Source of the DNA: Cupriavidus basilensis
GTDB lineage: Bacteria > Pseudomonadota > Gammaproteobacteria > Burkholderiales > Burkholderiaceae
Direction: 5' to 3'
DNA length: 64,000 nucleotides
Assembly: GCF_000832305.1 (NCBI RefSeq)
Contig: NZ_CP010537.1
Coordinates: forward strand, 2,356,001-2,420,000
Shown here: piece after piece, positions 8,408 to 17,741 of the stretch
Layout of the letters: each line of letters starts with the position of its first letter
Position numbering within the stretch: position 1 is the first letter of the stretch
Program-made: the position numbers and the translations under genes
The notes under the pieces: generated by a model
Told to the model about the DNA's origin: nothing
Database searches by the model: none
What the model saw: only the letters and a program-made list of their open reading frames with translations

Positions 8408-8775
8408 TGGCGCTGAGTTCGATGCCCCCAACGCTCGCCGCCCTGGCCAGCGTGGCGTTCTGCTATGCCGGCATGGCCAGCCTCAGCCTGGCGATGGATC
8501 GGCACCACGGCCAGGTCCGGGGGCGCAATGCCGCGCCGCCGGCCGCCCCCGCGCGCTGGCTGCTGCGCAGCTGCGGCTGGCTGCTGCTGGCCCTGGCCGC
8601 GCTGCCCTGCCTGCGCGGCTGGGGCGCCAGCATAGGCGCGGTAGTGTGGGCAGGCTCGGTCAGTGCCGGGGCGCTGGCCTTCGTGCTGCTGCTGGCCTAT
8701 TTCCCGCGCACGGCCGCGGCCCTGGCGCTGCCGGCCACGGCGTTCGCCGCGGCAAGCCTGGCGCTGCCGCCTTAG
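8404..8775 (+). CDS. DUF3325 small membrane protein
   Basis: The 123-residue protein has three or four hydrophobic segments (LAALASVAFCYAGMASLSLAM, WLLLALAALPCL, GALAFVLLLAYF and ALALPATAFAAASLALPP). It matches the DUF3325 family, which typically follows PepSY_TM genes in iron-regulated operons. The start is the first of two consecutive ATG codons at 8404, overlapping the PepSY stop. Function is unknown; the conserved triad of DUF3649, PepSY_TM and DUF3325 suggests one membrane complex. Confidence 0.75.
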   Translation: MMALSSMPPTLAALASVAFCYAGMASLSLAMDRHHGQVRGRNAAPPAAPARWLLRSCGWLLLALAALPCLRGWGASIGAVVWAGSVSAGALAFVLLLAYFPRTAAALALPATAFAAASLALPP

Positions 8776-8996
8776 CCGGCACGGGGGCCGCGCCCACTCT
8801 CCCGCTTCTCGATGCCAACCTCCCGCGATACGGCCAGTCCAGCCCGTATCGCCACTTTCTCGACCGAAGACCCCTGACCCATGGCGCTGGCTCACCAACG
8901 CCTTCCTCTCACCGGCATCGCCATCCTGGCCATTGGCCCGGTCGAACACGGGCGCCACGCGGCGCGGGTGGACCTTTCACAAGCAGTGGCAAGCGA

Positions 8997-10397
8997 ATGA
9001 ACAAGATAAACACCCTGCATTCACTGACCCTCCTGGTCACGCTGGCCGCCGTCATGGCCGCCGCGGGCTGCGCCGCGCCGGCCGCGCCCGATGCCGCCCT
9101 GCCCACCGCGCCAGCGCAATGGCGCTTCGCGCCGCAGGACCGCGCCGGTGCCGATCCCGTCAGCGCGGCGTGGTGGGAGTCCATCGGCAATGCCGAACTG
9201 GACGCGCTGGTGCGGCGGGCCCGCGCGGACAACCCCAGCATCGCCGCAGCCTATGCGCGCGTGCAGCAGGCCCGCGCCAGCGTCGTCATTGCGCGCGCAC
9301 CGCTGCTGCCGGCGCTTACCGGCTCGGCCGACGCGCAGCACGATGGCAGCTCAGGCGTCAGCAGCAGCGACAGCACCGCGAACTTGCGGCTGGGGCTGGC
9401 GGCCAGCTACGAGTTCGACCTGTGGGGCGGCAACCGCGGCGCCGCCGGCAGCGCCGCCGCATCGCTGCGCGCCGCGGGCTTCGCGCAAGATGCGGCAACA
9501 CTTTCGGTCACCGCAGAAGTCGCGCTGGCCTGGCTGCAGACCGTCAGCCTGCGCGAGCGCATCGGCATTGCCACGCGCATGCTGGAGAACGCGCGCAGCG
9601 TGCTGGCCGTGGTCGATGCGCGCCAGCGCGCCGGCAGCGCCACCGCGCTTGAACTGGCCCAGCAGCGCGGCCTGGTGGCCAGCCGCGAGCGCACCTTGCG
9701 GCTGCTGGCGCAGCGCGCCAACGATAGCCTGGTCGCGCTGGCGATCCTGCTCGGGCAGTCCGCCAGCGGCCTGGAGGTCGAGACGGCCAGCCTTGCCAGC
9801 CTGCGCCAGCCCGCCATCGACAGCGGCCTGCCGGCCGCGCTGCTGACGCGCCGCCCCGACCTGGCCGCGGCCGAAGCCCGGCTCGCCGCCGCCGACGGCA
9901 ACATCGCCCTGGCCCGCGCGCTGATGCTGCCGCGCCTTGCGCTGACGGCCAACGCCACCGTGGAGAGCGACCACCTGCGCACGTTGTTCGAGAACCCGGT
10001 CTACTCGCTTGCCGCCGGCGTGCTGGCGCCGATCTTCAACGCCGGCAAGCTGGCCGCCGGGCACGACCTGGCCATTGCACAAAAGCAGGAACTGCTGGCG
10101 GATTACCGCCGCGCTATCGTCGCGGCCTCGGGCGATGTCGAAGTCGCACTCAACACCATGGCCGGCGTGAACGCCCAGCGCATTGCCCAGGATGAGGAAC
10201 TGGCACAGGCCCGGCACGCCTTCGCGCTGGCGCAGCGGCGCTATCGCGCCGGCGCGCAGACGCTGCTGAGCGTGCTGGACACGCAACGCACCCTGTACAG
10301 CGCCGAAGACGACGCCGCCCAGTTGCGCCTGGCGGGCCTGCAAGGCGCGGTGCTCTTGTACAAGGCGTTGGGAGGCGGATGGCAACCGGATGCGTAG
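8997..10397 (+). CDS. NodT-type RND efflux outer-membrane lipoprotein (TolC-like)
   Basis: This 466-residue outer-membrane factor begins with a lipoprotein signal (LLVTLAAVMAAAGC, lipidated Cys about residue 25) and the family motif WWESIGNAELDALVRRA. Two homologous coiled-coil halves follow, including LLTRRPDLAAAEARLAAAD and QRRYRAGAQTLLSVLDTQRTLYSAED. It would form the trimeric outer-membrane channel of a tripartite exporter. No periplasmic adaptor or pump gene adjoins it, so its inner-membrane partner is elsewhere. Its place between iron membrane genes and a FecIR system hints at siderophore export, which is inference. The 221 bp before it contain no other gene that I can see. Confidence 0.88.
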   Translation: MNKINTLHSLTLLVTLAAVMAAAGCAAPAAPDAALPTAPAQWRFAPQDRAGADPVSAAWWESIGNAELDALVRRARADNPSIAAAYARVQQARASVVIARAPLLPALTGSADAQHDGSSGVSSSDSTANLRLGLAASYEFDLWGGNRGAAGSAAASLRAAGFAQDAATLSVTAEVALAWLQTVSLRERIGIATRMLENARSVLAVVDARQRAGSATALELAQQRGLVASRERTLRLLAQRANDSLVALAILLGQSASGLEVETASLASLRQPAIDSGLPAALLTRRPDLAAAEARLAAADGNIALARALMLPRLALTANATVESDHLRTLFENPVYSLAAGVLAPIFNAGKLAAGHDLAIAQKQELLADYRRAIVAASGDVEVALNTMAGVNAQRIAQDEELAQARHAFALAQRRYRAGAQTLLSVLDTQRTLYSAEDDAAQLRLAGLQGAVLLYKALGGGWQPDA

Positions 10398-10487
10398 CGG
10401 CGCCAGCGAGAGGCAGAGGGAAAGGGGATGTACCAATCCGTGCCGGCAGCGATGCATGCCTTGTCTTTGAGTCACGATCTCACATAC

Positions 10488-10510
10488 AATGCGAATCATT
10501 CTCAATAGCG
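10488..10510. promoter_or_regulatory. Fur box upstream of the ECF sigma gene
   Basis: The sequence AATGCGAATCATTCTCAAT is close to the Fur consensus (repeats of GATAAT with a central AATCATT) and lies about 35-55 bp before the sigma-factor ATG. This position fits iron repression of the sigma/anti-sigma/receptor genes that follow. Confidence 0.75.
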
Positions 10511-10543
10511 TTTGGCGCCGGGCGCCCGCATCACACAGGCGCC

Positions 10544-11053
10544 ATGGTCACGGCAGACACCCTTCCCCAGTCGGAACTCCACGCGCTTTACCGCAATCAC
10601 CACGGCTGGCTCGTCAACCTGCTATGGCGCAAGCTGGGCAATGCGGACAACGCAGCCGACCTGGCCCAGGACACGTTTGCACGGCTGCTGGTGGCTTGCG
10701 ACGCTAGCTCGCTACGCGAGCCGCGCGCCTACCTGACCACCGTAGCAAGCCGCCTGACCGCGCAATATTTCCGGCGCCTGGCGCTGGAACGCGCCTACCT
10801 GGAAGCGCTCGCCCTGCAGCCCGAAGCCGCCGCCCCGTCGCCCGAGACCCGCGCGCTGGTGGTGGAGGCGCTCACCGCCGTCAGCACGGTGCTCGAGCAG
10901 CTTCCCCCGCGCGTGTGCGAGGCCTTCCTGCTGTCGCAACTGGACGGCCTGGCCTACAAGGACATCGCGCAGCGGCTCGGCGTCACCGTCAACGTGGTCC
11001 AGAAATGGATGAGCAAGGCCTTCCTGCATTGCTATACCGCGGTGTACGGATGA
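10544..11053 (+). CDS. ECF sigma factor, FecI type
   Basis: This 169-residue RNA polymerase sigma-70 factor has only regions 2 and 4. Region 2 is LYRNHHGWLVNLLWRKLGNADNAADLAQDTFARLL, and region 4 carries the helix-turn-helix near LAYKDIAQRLGVTVNVVQKW. This matches iron-responsive FecI-like sigma factors. The start at 10544 is the first ATG downstream of the Fur box. Its stop overlaps the FecR-like gene by four bases. It is expected to be released by the anti-sigma factor when the downstream receptor is loaded, and then to transcribe the receptor gene. Confidence 0.9.
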   Translation: MVTADTLPQSELHALYRNHHGWLVNLLWRKLGNADNAADLAQDTFARLLVACDASSLREPRAYLTTVASRLTAQYFRRLALERAYLEALALQPEAAAPSPETRALVVEALTAVSTVLEQLPPRVCEAFLLSQLDGLAYKDIAQRLGVTVNVVQKWMSKAFLHCYTAVYG

Positions 11054-12105
11054 CGCAGCCCGCCAAGGCGCGCATCGACATGCAGATCGTCGAAGCGGCG
11101 GCGCAATGGATGTCGCGCCTGCAATCCGGTGAGGCCACCGCTGCCGACCTTGCGGCTTGCGAGCAATGGCGCCAGGCCGACCCGGCTCACGAGCTCGCCT
11201 GGCGGCGCATGGCCCTGCTCGGACAGGACCTGCGCGCCGGCCTGGACCAGATGCCGCCGTCCGTCGCCCGCAAGGCGCTCCATGTGGCCAACCCTGGCGG
11301 CACCGCCGGGCGCGTGCGCCGGGCCAGCAGCGTCTCCCGCCGCAGCGCGCTGAAATCCATTGCTGGCGTAGGCATCGCGGCAAGCGGCGCATGGCTGGCG
11401 CGCGAGCAGCTCTCCTGGCACAGGTGGAGCGCCCTGAGCGCCCTTGCCGCGGACTACCGCACCGGCAGCGGCGAGCGCCGCACCATCGCACTGGCCGACG
11501 GCACCCGCGTGGTGCTCAACACCGGCACCGCCATCGACGTGCGCTTCGCGCCGGCGCTGCGCGAGTTGGTCTTGCTGGCCGGCGAAATCCAGGTCACCAC
11601 AGGTCACGACCCGGCCGCCAGGCCCTTCACCGTCACGACCCGCAACGGCGGCATCACGCCGCTGGGCACGCGCTTCATCCTCCGCGAAGGACAGCTCTCG
11701 CCCGACGGCACCACCTACAAGCGCGACCCGATCAACGTCTCGGTGCTGGAGGGCGCGGTGCAGATCCGCACGCGCCAGGGCGGCGAGCCGTTTCGCCTTG
11801 ATGCAGGCCAGGAAACCGCGTTTACGTCCACCGCCGTCGATACGCCATCAGCCATGCACCCGCAAGCCAGCGCATGGCTGGACGGCATGCTCGTGGCGGA
11901 GCAAATGCCGCTGGGCCAGTTCATCGCGGAGCTGGCGCGCTACCGCGCCGGCAGCCTGCGGTGCGATCCGGCGCTCGCCGCCCTGCGCGTGTCGGGCGCC
12001 TTCCCGCTCGACAACACCGATGCGGTGCTCGCCATCCTAGAACAAACGCTGCCCGTGCAGGTGCGTTACCTCACCCGCTACTGGGTCCGCGTGGCCCCCA
12101 GGTAA
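11050..12105 (+). CDS. FecR-type anti-sigma regulator
   Basis: The 351-residue inner-membrane protein has a cytoplasmic N-terminal DUF4880 domain (AAQWMSRLQSGEATAADLAACEQW), one membrane segment near residues 100-118 (LKSIAGVGIAASGAWLA) and a periplasmic FecR domain (GSGERRTIALADGTRVVLNTG, then VSVLEGAVQI). It receives the signal from the receptor's STN domain and controls the FecI-type sigma factor encoded just upstream. Length and domain order are normal. The 172 bp to the receptor gene should hold the sigma-dependent promoter. Confidence 0.9.
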   Translation: MTQPAKARIDMQIVEAAAQWMSRLQSGEATAADLAACEQWRQADPAHELAWRRMALLGQDLRAGLDQMPPSVARKALHVANPGGTAGRVRRASSVSRRSALKSIAGVGIAASGAWLAREQLSWHRWSALSALAADYRTGSGERRTIALADGTRVVLNTGTAIDVRFAPALRELVLLAGEIQVTTGHDPAARPFTVTTRNGGITPLGTRFILREGQLSPDGTTYKRDPINVSVLEGAVQIRTRQGGEPFRLDAGQETAFTSTAVDTPSAMHPQASAWLDGMLVAEQMPLGQFIAELARYRAGSLRCDPALAALRVSGAFPLDNTDAVLAILEQTLPVQVRYLTRYWVRVAPR

Positions 12106-12277
12106 GCACGGCGCAGCGCATGCGCCTTGTTCGTCCGCTCTCTCCCGACACTATTTTTGCCGCGGGCGGCAGCTTTCCGTTTCTCGCGCATCAAGTGAAT
12201 TAGCAACGCTGCAGCAGCCATGCCGCCATGCAGCCAAAAGCAATTCGATGACACGAGAACCAGGAGGAATCCGCACC

Positions 12278-14806
12278 ATGGCGCACCGCCCCAACGCTTG
12301 CCCCAACCGGCAAGGGAACATGCCCTCGTCACAGCCTCGCGACCGCTACCGGCACACGCCGCTGGTGCTGGCGCTACGCGCCGCCCTGCTCGGCTGCGCG
12401 CTGGGCGCGACAGTGATGATGCCGGCCATCGCCCAGGCGCAGGCCGCCCCGGCCGGCAGCAAGGCATACGACATCGGCGCGGGCTCGCTGGACCAGGTGC
12501 TCGGGCGCTTTGGGCGCGAAGCGGGGGTGCTGGTCGCCATCGATCCGGAGCTCACCCAAGGCCTGCGCAGCGAAGGCCTGCGCGGCATCTACACCGTTGC
12601 CGAAGCGCTCGCCAAGCTGCTGTCCGGCCAGCAACTCGAGGCGGTCAGCGGCCCCAGCGGCGGCTATCGCCTGCGCAAACGCAGCGCGCCATCCGCCGCG
12701 CCTGCGCCGGATGGCGCCCCCATGCTGGCGGAGGTCAAAGTCACGGCCAGCGGCCCGGGCGACGGCATCACGCAAGGCAGCGGCTCCTACACCAGCGATG
12801 CCAGCAGCACCGCCACCCGCCTGGGCATCAGCCTGCGCGAAACGCCGCAGTCGGTCAGCGTCATGACCCGCCAGCAAATGGACGACCAGGGCTTGAACGC
12901 GCTGACCGACGTCATCACCCGGACCCCCGGCCTCACCATCAACCAGAGCGGCAACCTGGGCTCCGACAGCAGCAGCGCGTACGCGCGCGGCTTTGCCGTG
13001 GAGAACTACCAGCTCGATGGCGTGCTGCAGCTCAACAGCGGCTTTGGCGACTTGTTCCAGACCAGCGACATGGCCATCTACGACCGCGTGGAAGTGGTGC
13101 GCGGCGCCACCGGCCTGATGAACGGCATCGGCTCGCCCGGGGCCACCATCAACCTGGTGCGCAAGCGACCCACGCGGGACTTCCAGGCGTCGGCCAGCGT
13201 CGAAGGCGGCTCGTGGGACTATCGGCGTTTCGGGGTCGATGTTTCCTCCCCGTTCAACGAGGCCGGCACCCTGCGCGGCCGCGTGGTCGCCGCTTACCAG
13301 GAAAACAATAGCAGCGTGGAACGCCTGCACGAGCGCCGCGAGATCGTCTACGGCGTGGTCGAGGCCGACCTGACCCCCTCCACGCTGGCGGCCCTGGGCT
13401 TCTCGCTGCAGAGCTTCGATCTGCAAGGGCACGCCCGCTCCGGCCTGCCCCTGTACTTCGCGGACGGCACACGCACGGACTGGGCGCGCTCGAAATCGTC
13501 CGCCGCCGACTGGGCTTACTCGTACCGGCGCAACCAGAGCCTGTTCGCATCGCTCGAGCACCGTTTCGACAACGCGTGGCGCGTCAAGGGCACGGTCAGC
13601 CAGGACACCTACGGCTACGACGAGGTCTTCGGCTACGCGGGCAACGGCTTTCCCGACCGCAGCACGGGTGCCGGGCTGGCCCTCTGGGGCGGCCGCTGGG
13701 GCGGCAAGCCGGAGCAGACCAGCGTCGACCTCTATGCCACCGGGCCCTTCAGCCTGCTAGGCCGCGAGCATGAGATGGTGTTCGGCGCCACCTTTGCGCG
13801 CACCTCCTACGACAGCGCCACCTACCAGCTCTGGCGCCCCGATGGCTGGGACGGCAGCATTGCCAACATCTACACCTGGGACGGCCGCACGCCGGGCATC
13901 GCACCGAACCCGCCTGTCGGCAGGTACAACTACGCCGAGCAAACCACGGCCGCGTATGCCACGGCCCGGCTGCGCCAGACGGATGCCTTGTCCGTGCTGC
14001 TTGGCGCGCGCATCACCAACTGGAGCACCGACACCCGCGACTCGGTCAACAGCACTGGCGCGACCACCGTCGACAACCGCTCCGCGAATGGCAAGGTCAC
14101 TCCCTACGTGGGCGTGGTCTATGACCTCTCCAGGCACTGGTCTGCCTACGCCAGCTATACGAGTATCTTCAAGCCGCAGAACAACCGCACCCTGAGCGGC
14201 AGCTTCATCGACCCGGTGGTCGGCAATGGCTATGAAGTGGGTGGCAAGGGCGCGTTCTTCAACAACCAGCTCAACGTGAGCGGCGCGCTCTTCTGGGTCA
14301 AGCAGGACAACCTGGCAGTGGCGATTCCCGGCGCGTTCGCGCCCGACGGCTCGCAGGCCTACTACGGCGCCTCGGGCGCCAAGACACGCGGCTTCGAGCT
14401 GGAAGCCGCCGGCCAGCTGGCGCGCGACTGGCAGGCCACCGTCAGTTTCACCCGTAGCCTGTCCCAGGACAAGGACGGCATTACGCTCAACACCAATATC
14501 CCGCAGAACACGTTCAAGCTGTTTACCACCTACCGCATTGCCGCCGTTGGCAACGGCCTGACAGTGGGCGGCGGCCTGCGCTGGCAGAGCCAGATCTACA
14601 GCGACAACACGGGCCCCCTGAGTGTGCGGTCCACGCAGGGCAGCTACTCGGTGGCGGACCTGATGGCACGCTACCCCATCACCAGGAAGATCTCGGCCAC
14701 GCTCAACGTCTACAACCTGTTTGACAAGCGCTACCACACCACTTCCAACACGGCCTTCTACGGCACGCCGCGCAGCTTCCGGCTCGGGCTGAACGTGAGC
14801 TATTGA
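12278..14806 (+). CDS. TonB-dependent siderophore receptor with STN signalling domain
   Basis: This 842-residue outer-membrane transducer has a signal peptide ending near AIAQAQAAPA and an STN domain (YDIGAGSLDQVLGRFGREAG to LSGQQLEAV). A TonB-box-like EVKVTASG, a plug (ETPQSVSVMTRQQMDDQG) and a beta-barrel closing with YHTTSNTAFYGTPRSFRLGL follow. The plug motif is that of ferric-siderophore receptors. The start at 12278 has AGGAGG at proper spacing; the ATG at 12248 lacks one. With the FecIR pair upstream this is a complete cell-surface signalling system for iron uptake. The siderophore is not identifiable, and no biosynthetic genes are in the window. Confidence 0.93.
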   Translation: MAHRPNACPNRQGNMPSSQPRDRYRHTPLVLALRAALLGCALGATVMMPAIAQAQAAPAGSKAYDIGAGSLDQVLGRFGREAGVLVAIDPELTQGLRSEGLRGIYTVAEALAKLLSGQQLEAVSGPSGGYRLRKRSAPSAAPAPDGAPMLAEVKVTASGPGDGITQGSGSYTSDASSTATRLGISLRETPQSVSVMTRQQMDDQGLNALTDVITRTPGLTINQSGNLGSDSSSAYARGFAVENYQLDGVLQLNSGFGDLFQTSDMAIYDRVEVVRGATGLMNGIGSPGATINLVRKRPTRDFQASASVEGGSWDYRRFGVDVSSPFNEAGTLRGRVVAAYQENNSSVERLHERREIVYGVVEADLTPSTLAALGFSLQSFDLQGHARSGLPLYFADGTRTDWARSKSSAADWAYSYRRNQSLFASLEHRFDNAWRVKGTVSQDTYGYDEVFGYAGNGFPDRSTGAGLALWGGRWGGKPEQTSVDLYATGPFSLLGREHEMVFGATFARTSYDSATYQLWRPDGWDGSIANIYTWDGRTPGIAPNPPVGRYNYAEQTTAAYATARLRQTDALSVLLGARITNWSTDTRDSVNSTGATTVDNRSANGKVTPYVGVVYDLSRHWSAYASYTSIFKPQNNRTLSGSFIDPVVGNGYEVGGKGAFFNNQLNVSGALFWVKQDNLAVAIPGAFAPDGSQAYYGASGAKTRGFELEAAGQLARDWQATVSFTRSLSQDKDGITLNTNIPQNTFKLFTTYRIAAVGNGLTVGGGLRWQSQIYSDNTGPLSVRSTQGSYSVADLMARYPITRKISATLNVYNLFDKRYHTTSNTAFYGTPRSFRLGLNVSY

Positions 14807-14906
14807 GCCGCGGCGCCGGACGGGCAGCGCGGTCGGCCATGGGGGCCATGGGACGATCGACTATGATAAGTGCTTCTCTTCCGGCCAATCCGGGCCTGAC
14901 CCACTC

Positions 14907-15692
14907 ATGACCGCCAACGACAACAAAGCGCCGCCGATGAACGTGAAGACGGCGTTGCGCGTGCTCGAGATCATCGAAACCTTCGCACGCGAGCGGCGTG
15001 CGCTGTCGCTATCGGAGCTGGCCCGGTTGCTGGCGGTGCCGGCATCGAGCTGCCTGGCGCTGATCCGCACCCTGACCTCGCTGGGTTACCTGTATGAGAC
15101 CGGCCGCCGCCAGGGCTATTACCCCACGGGCCGCCTGCTGGCCATGGCGCAGCAGATTGCGCGGCACGACCCGGTGCTGGACCGGGTGCACGGCACCATG
15201 AACGAGCTGCGCGCGGCCACCGGCGAGACCGTGGTGATCGGCAAGCTGCATGAAGGCCGGTGGGTGGTGTACCTGGACGTACTCGAATCCCCGCATGCGA
15301 TCCGCTATATCGCCACCGCGGGCGAGCGGCGCGAGCTCCATGCGAACTCGATCGGCAAGGCCTTGCTGTCCGTCATGCCCGAGGACGAGCGCAGCGCACT
15401 GATCGCGCAGCTCAGCTTCGAGCGCTTCACGCCACGCACGGTAGCCAACGCGGCGCAGCTCGAAGCCGAGCTGAAGAAGTCCGCCGAGCAAGGCTGCTTC
15501 ATCAACCTGGGCGAGTCGCTGCCCGATGTTGGCGCGCTGGCCTGGCCGGTGCGGCTGTCGGGCGAGTGCTACGGGATTTCCATTGCCGGGCCGGCGTACC
15601 GCATCGAGCCCGCGCTGACGCGTTTCTCGGCCATCCTCAGGACGGCCTGCTCCGCGCTCGAGCGCGACGAGCGCAGCCGGTTCTCGCAATAG
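14907..15692 (+). CDS. IclR-family transcriptional regulator
   Basis: The 261-residue protein has an N-terminal winged helix (TALRVLEIIETFARERRALS, then LAVPASSCLALIRTLTSLGYL) and a C-terminal IclR effector domain (NSIGKALLSVMPEDE, GLAWPVRL-like ALAWPVRLSG). These proteins usually control adjacent catabolic genes in response to an aromatic or small organic acid. The neighbour is the convergent Rieske oxygenase, 18 bp away end to end, which is a natural but unproven target. The start has no strong ribosome site; the ATG at 14937 is an alternative. Confidence 0.88.
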   Translation: MTANDNKAPPMNVKTALRVLEIIETFARERRALSLSELARLLAVPASSCLALIRTLTSLGYLYETGRRQGYYPTGRLLAMAQQIARHDPVLDRVHGTMNELRAATGETVVIGKLHEGRWVVYLDVLESPHAIRYIATAGERRELHANSIGKALLSVMPEDERSALIAQLSFERFTPRTVANAAQLEAELKKSAEQGCFINLGESLPDVGALAWPVRLSGECYGISIAGPAYRIEPALTRFSAILRTACSALERDERSRFSQ

Positions 15693-15710
15693 CCACCGGC
15701 ATGGCCGTCG

Positions 15711-16820
15711 TCAATTCGCGGCGGGTGCTTCCGGCACGCCGCACTCGCGCAGCAGGTCGCGCAGTTCGTTGATGACCGGGAACACCTCCTGGTTCCAGTC
15801 GGCGCCCTGCTCATCATGCGCCGCCTGCTCGCTCTCGACGATCCAGCGGTCCTCCTTGAAGATCCGCTCGGTAAACCACACCAGCAGCGGCCAGGCCAGA
15901 TCCAGTATGCCGGGAATGCCGGGCTTCTTGATCGAGAGCAGCCCGAACGTGCGGTTGGTGCGCTGCTCGGCGTCGAGCGGCACGTAGACGATCCACAGGT
16001 CCATCACCAGCGTGCCGTCCGAAGTACGAATCTGCAGGGTCTGGTAGGGATACAGGGTACGGACCGTCATCACGTCCTTGCCGCCTTGCCCACCCTTGCT
16101 GCCCTTGTTGCCACCGCCGAACACCAGCGCTTCGCCCACCGGCTGCTTGCCTTGCTCGCGAGCGAAGGTGTAATCGACCTCGACCCAGCCATCGCCGCGC
16201 CGGCGGCCCAGCGAGCGGGCGCGCATCTGCCCCATCTGCCGCCGGTGCAGGAACTGATGGTTCATGTCCATCAGGTTCTCGTGCATGAACGAGTAATGGC
16301 ATTTCACCTCGCGGCCAAAACGCCGCGTCTTGTAGGCCTTGTTGGCCACCGAGCCCAGGCTGGGCAACGGGGTTTCGTCGGCCAGCACCGCGCTGCCGGG
16401 AAACACGAAGATCAGCCCTTCCACCTCGCGGCAAGGGTAGGAGCGCACGCCGTTGGGCAGGCGCTCGCGGCCCAGGTAGGGCACGTCGATGCAGCGGCCG
16501 GTGCAGTCATAGGTCCAGCCGTGATAGCAGCAACGGATCGACTCGCCATCGACCACGCCCGCATGCAACGGCACCTGCCGGTGCGCGCACCGATCCTCGA
16601 GCGCGAACACCGCGCCGGACGCCGTGCGCACCAGCACGATCGGCTCGCCGGCAAAGCGCACGCCATGCGCCTTGCCGCGCTTGACTTCGCGCGACCAGGC
16701 CAGCGGATACCAGTGATCGGGGTGAATGGTGACGCGGCGCAGGTCGCGCAGCGGGACTTCGGCAGGAGCGGGGGTATCGCTATCGTTGGCACTGCTATCC
16801 AGCAACGGAACTGCATGCAT
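15711..16820 (-). CDS. Rieske-type aromatic ring-hydroxylating / O-demethylating oxygenase
   Basis: The 369-residue oxygenase subunit has an N-terminal Rieske [2Fe-2S] domain with Cys78-x-His80 and Cys97-x2-His100 (RCAHRQVPLH and CCYHGW). The C-terminal catalytic domain has a mononuclear-iron motif near NLMDMNHQFLHRRQMG. The architecture resembles phthalate/vanillate-type oxygenases and PaO-like enzymes, which act with a separate reductase. No reductase gene is adjacent. The C-terminal half has an odd glycine/lysine-rich stretch (GGGNKGSKGGQGGK). The substrate is unknown. It lies just downstream of the APE operon on the same strand, but 201 bp away, so it is probably separate. Confidence 0.85.
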   Translation of the reverse strand: MHAVPLLDSSANDSDTPAPAEVPLRDLRRVTIHPDHWYPLAWSREVKRGKAHGVRFAGEPIVLVRTASGAVFALEDRCAHRQVPLHAGVVDGESIRCCYHGWTYDCTGRCIDVPYLGRERLPNGVRSYPCREVEGLIFVFPGSAVLADETPLPSLGSVANKAYKTRRFGREVKCHYSFMHENLMDMNHQFLHRRQMGQMRARSLGRRRGDGWVEVDYTFAREQGKQPVGEALVFGGGNKGSKGGQGGKDVMTVRTLYPYQTLQIRTSDGTLVMDLWIVYVPLDAEQRTNRTFGLLSIKKPGIPGILDLAWPLLVWFTERIFKEDRWIVESEQAAHDEQGADWNQEVFPVINELRDLLRECGVPEAPAAN

Positions 16821-17021
16821 GGGGGACTTCTCCTTGCAAGACTGGTATCTCGATTAGCCGACTGCATGGGCGGGAGGGGCGAAACCAAGGACTAAGTCTA
16901 ACCGAAGGCGTGCCGAGCGATGTGTTACGCGCCGCAGGGTAATGGCGGGCACCCGGGCTTACCCCGACACAGGCCGAACGTACCGGCAGTGGCGTGGATC
17001 GCGCCCGCGATGACGTGATAC

Positions 17022-17720
17022 TCAGGACGCATCCGACGCTGGCGCCAGGCACCAGTAGCGCAGGCTCGCGGGGGCGGTATCCGGCAACGACAGGGGGGGC
17101 GTGGCGTGGATCGCCAGGACGGCATCGCCGTGGCGCCAGGTGCAAGCATTGGCGCTGGCCGGGGTTGCCGCCGGCGACACCGCTACCGCTTGTCCGAGCA
17201 TGGTCTGGAACAGGCTCCCGCCGCCGCGCTTGAGCCAGGCTTCCTTCAGGGTCCAGAGCTGGAAGAAGGCCTCGCGCTGCGCCGCCGGATCGCCGCCCGG
17301 GCGCAATGCCGGCAAGGCGGCGCGCTCGGCATCGCTGCTGACCGCGAGCACCAGTGCATCCAGCCCCTTGCGCGGCAGCACGCGCTCGATGTCCAGGCCG
17401 AGCGGCTCCAGCCCGACGGCACAGGCGACGTGGTCGCCGCAATGGGAGAGGGAGAGAAAAGCGGATGCAGGCCCAATGGCCTGTGGCGGGCTGTCCGGCG
17501 CGGCGCTCAGCGTCCAGTCCCGCCAGCCGCCGCCGTAAGCTTGCGCCAGCAATTGGCGCGCAATCCAGCGGCCAGCCACGAACTGCGCGGCGCGCTGGCC
17601 GGCCTGCAGGGCGTCCAGGCGCCGCGCTTCGTCCGCGCCCAGCCATTGCCTGGCAGGCGGAACCTGTCCCGCCAGGCCAGCTACCGACGCAACGCGAACG
17701 TGGATCCGGGCGGCCGGCAT
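17022..17720 (-). CDS. 4'-phosphopantetheinyl transferase (Sfp type)
   Basis: The 232-residue enzyme moves the phosphopantetheine arm of CoA to a serine of carrier proteins. The family signature is complete: SLSHCGDHVACAVG, the Mg-binding LGLDIERV (Asp110, Glu112) and FQLWTLKEAWLK (Trp156, Lys159, Glu160). It is the last gene of the APE operon, 21 bp after a small secreted-protein gene, and is expected to activate the two ACPs encoded at the operon's front. A run of nine C on the coding strand lies just before the ATG in place of a ribosome site, so translation may depend on coupling. Confidence 0.92.
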   Translation of the reverse strand: MPAARIHVRVASVAGLAGQVPPARQWLGADEARRLDALQAGQRAAQFVAGRWIARQLLAQAYGGGWRDWTLSAAPDSPPQAIGPASAFLSLSHCGDHVACAVGLEPLGLDIERVLPRKGLDALVLAVSSDAERAALPALRPGGDPAAQREAFFQLWTLKEAWLKRGGGSLFQTMLGQAVAVSPAATPASANACTWRHGDAVLAIHATPPLSLPDTAPASLRYWCLAPASDAS

Positions 17721-17741
17721 GGCGGGGGGGGGCGCGCGGCC

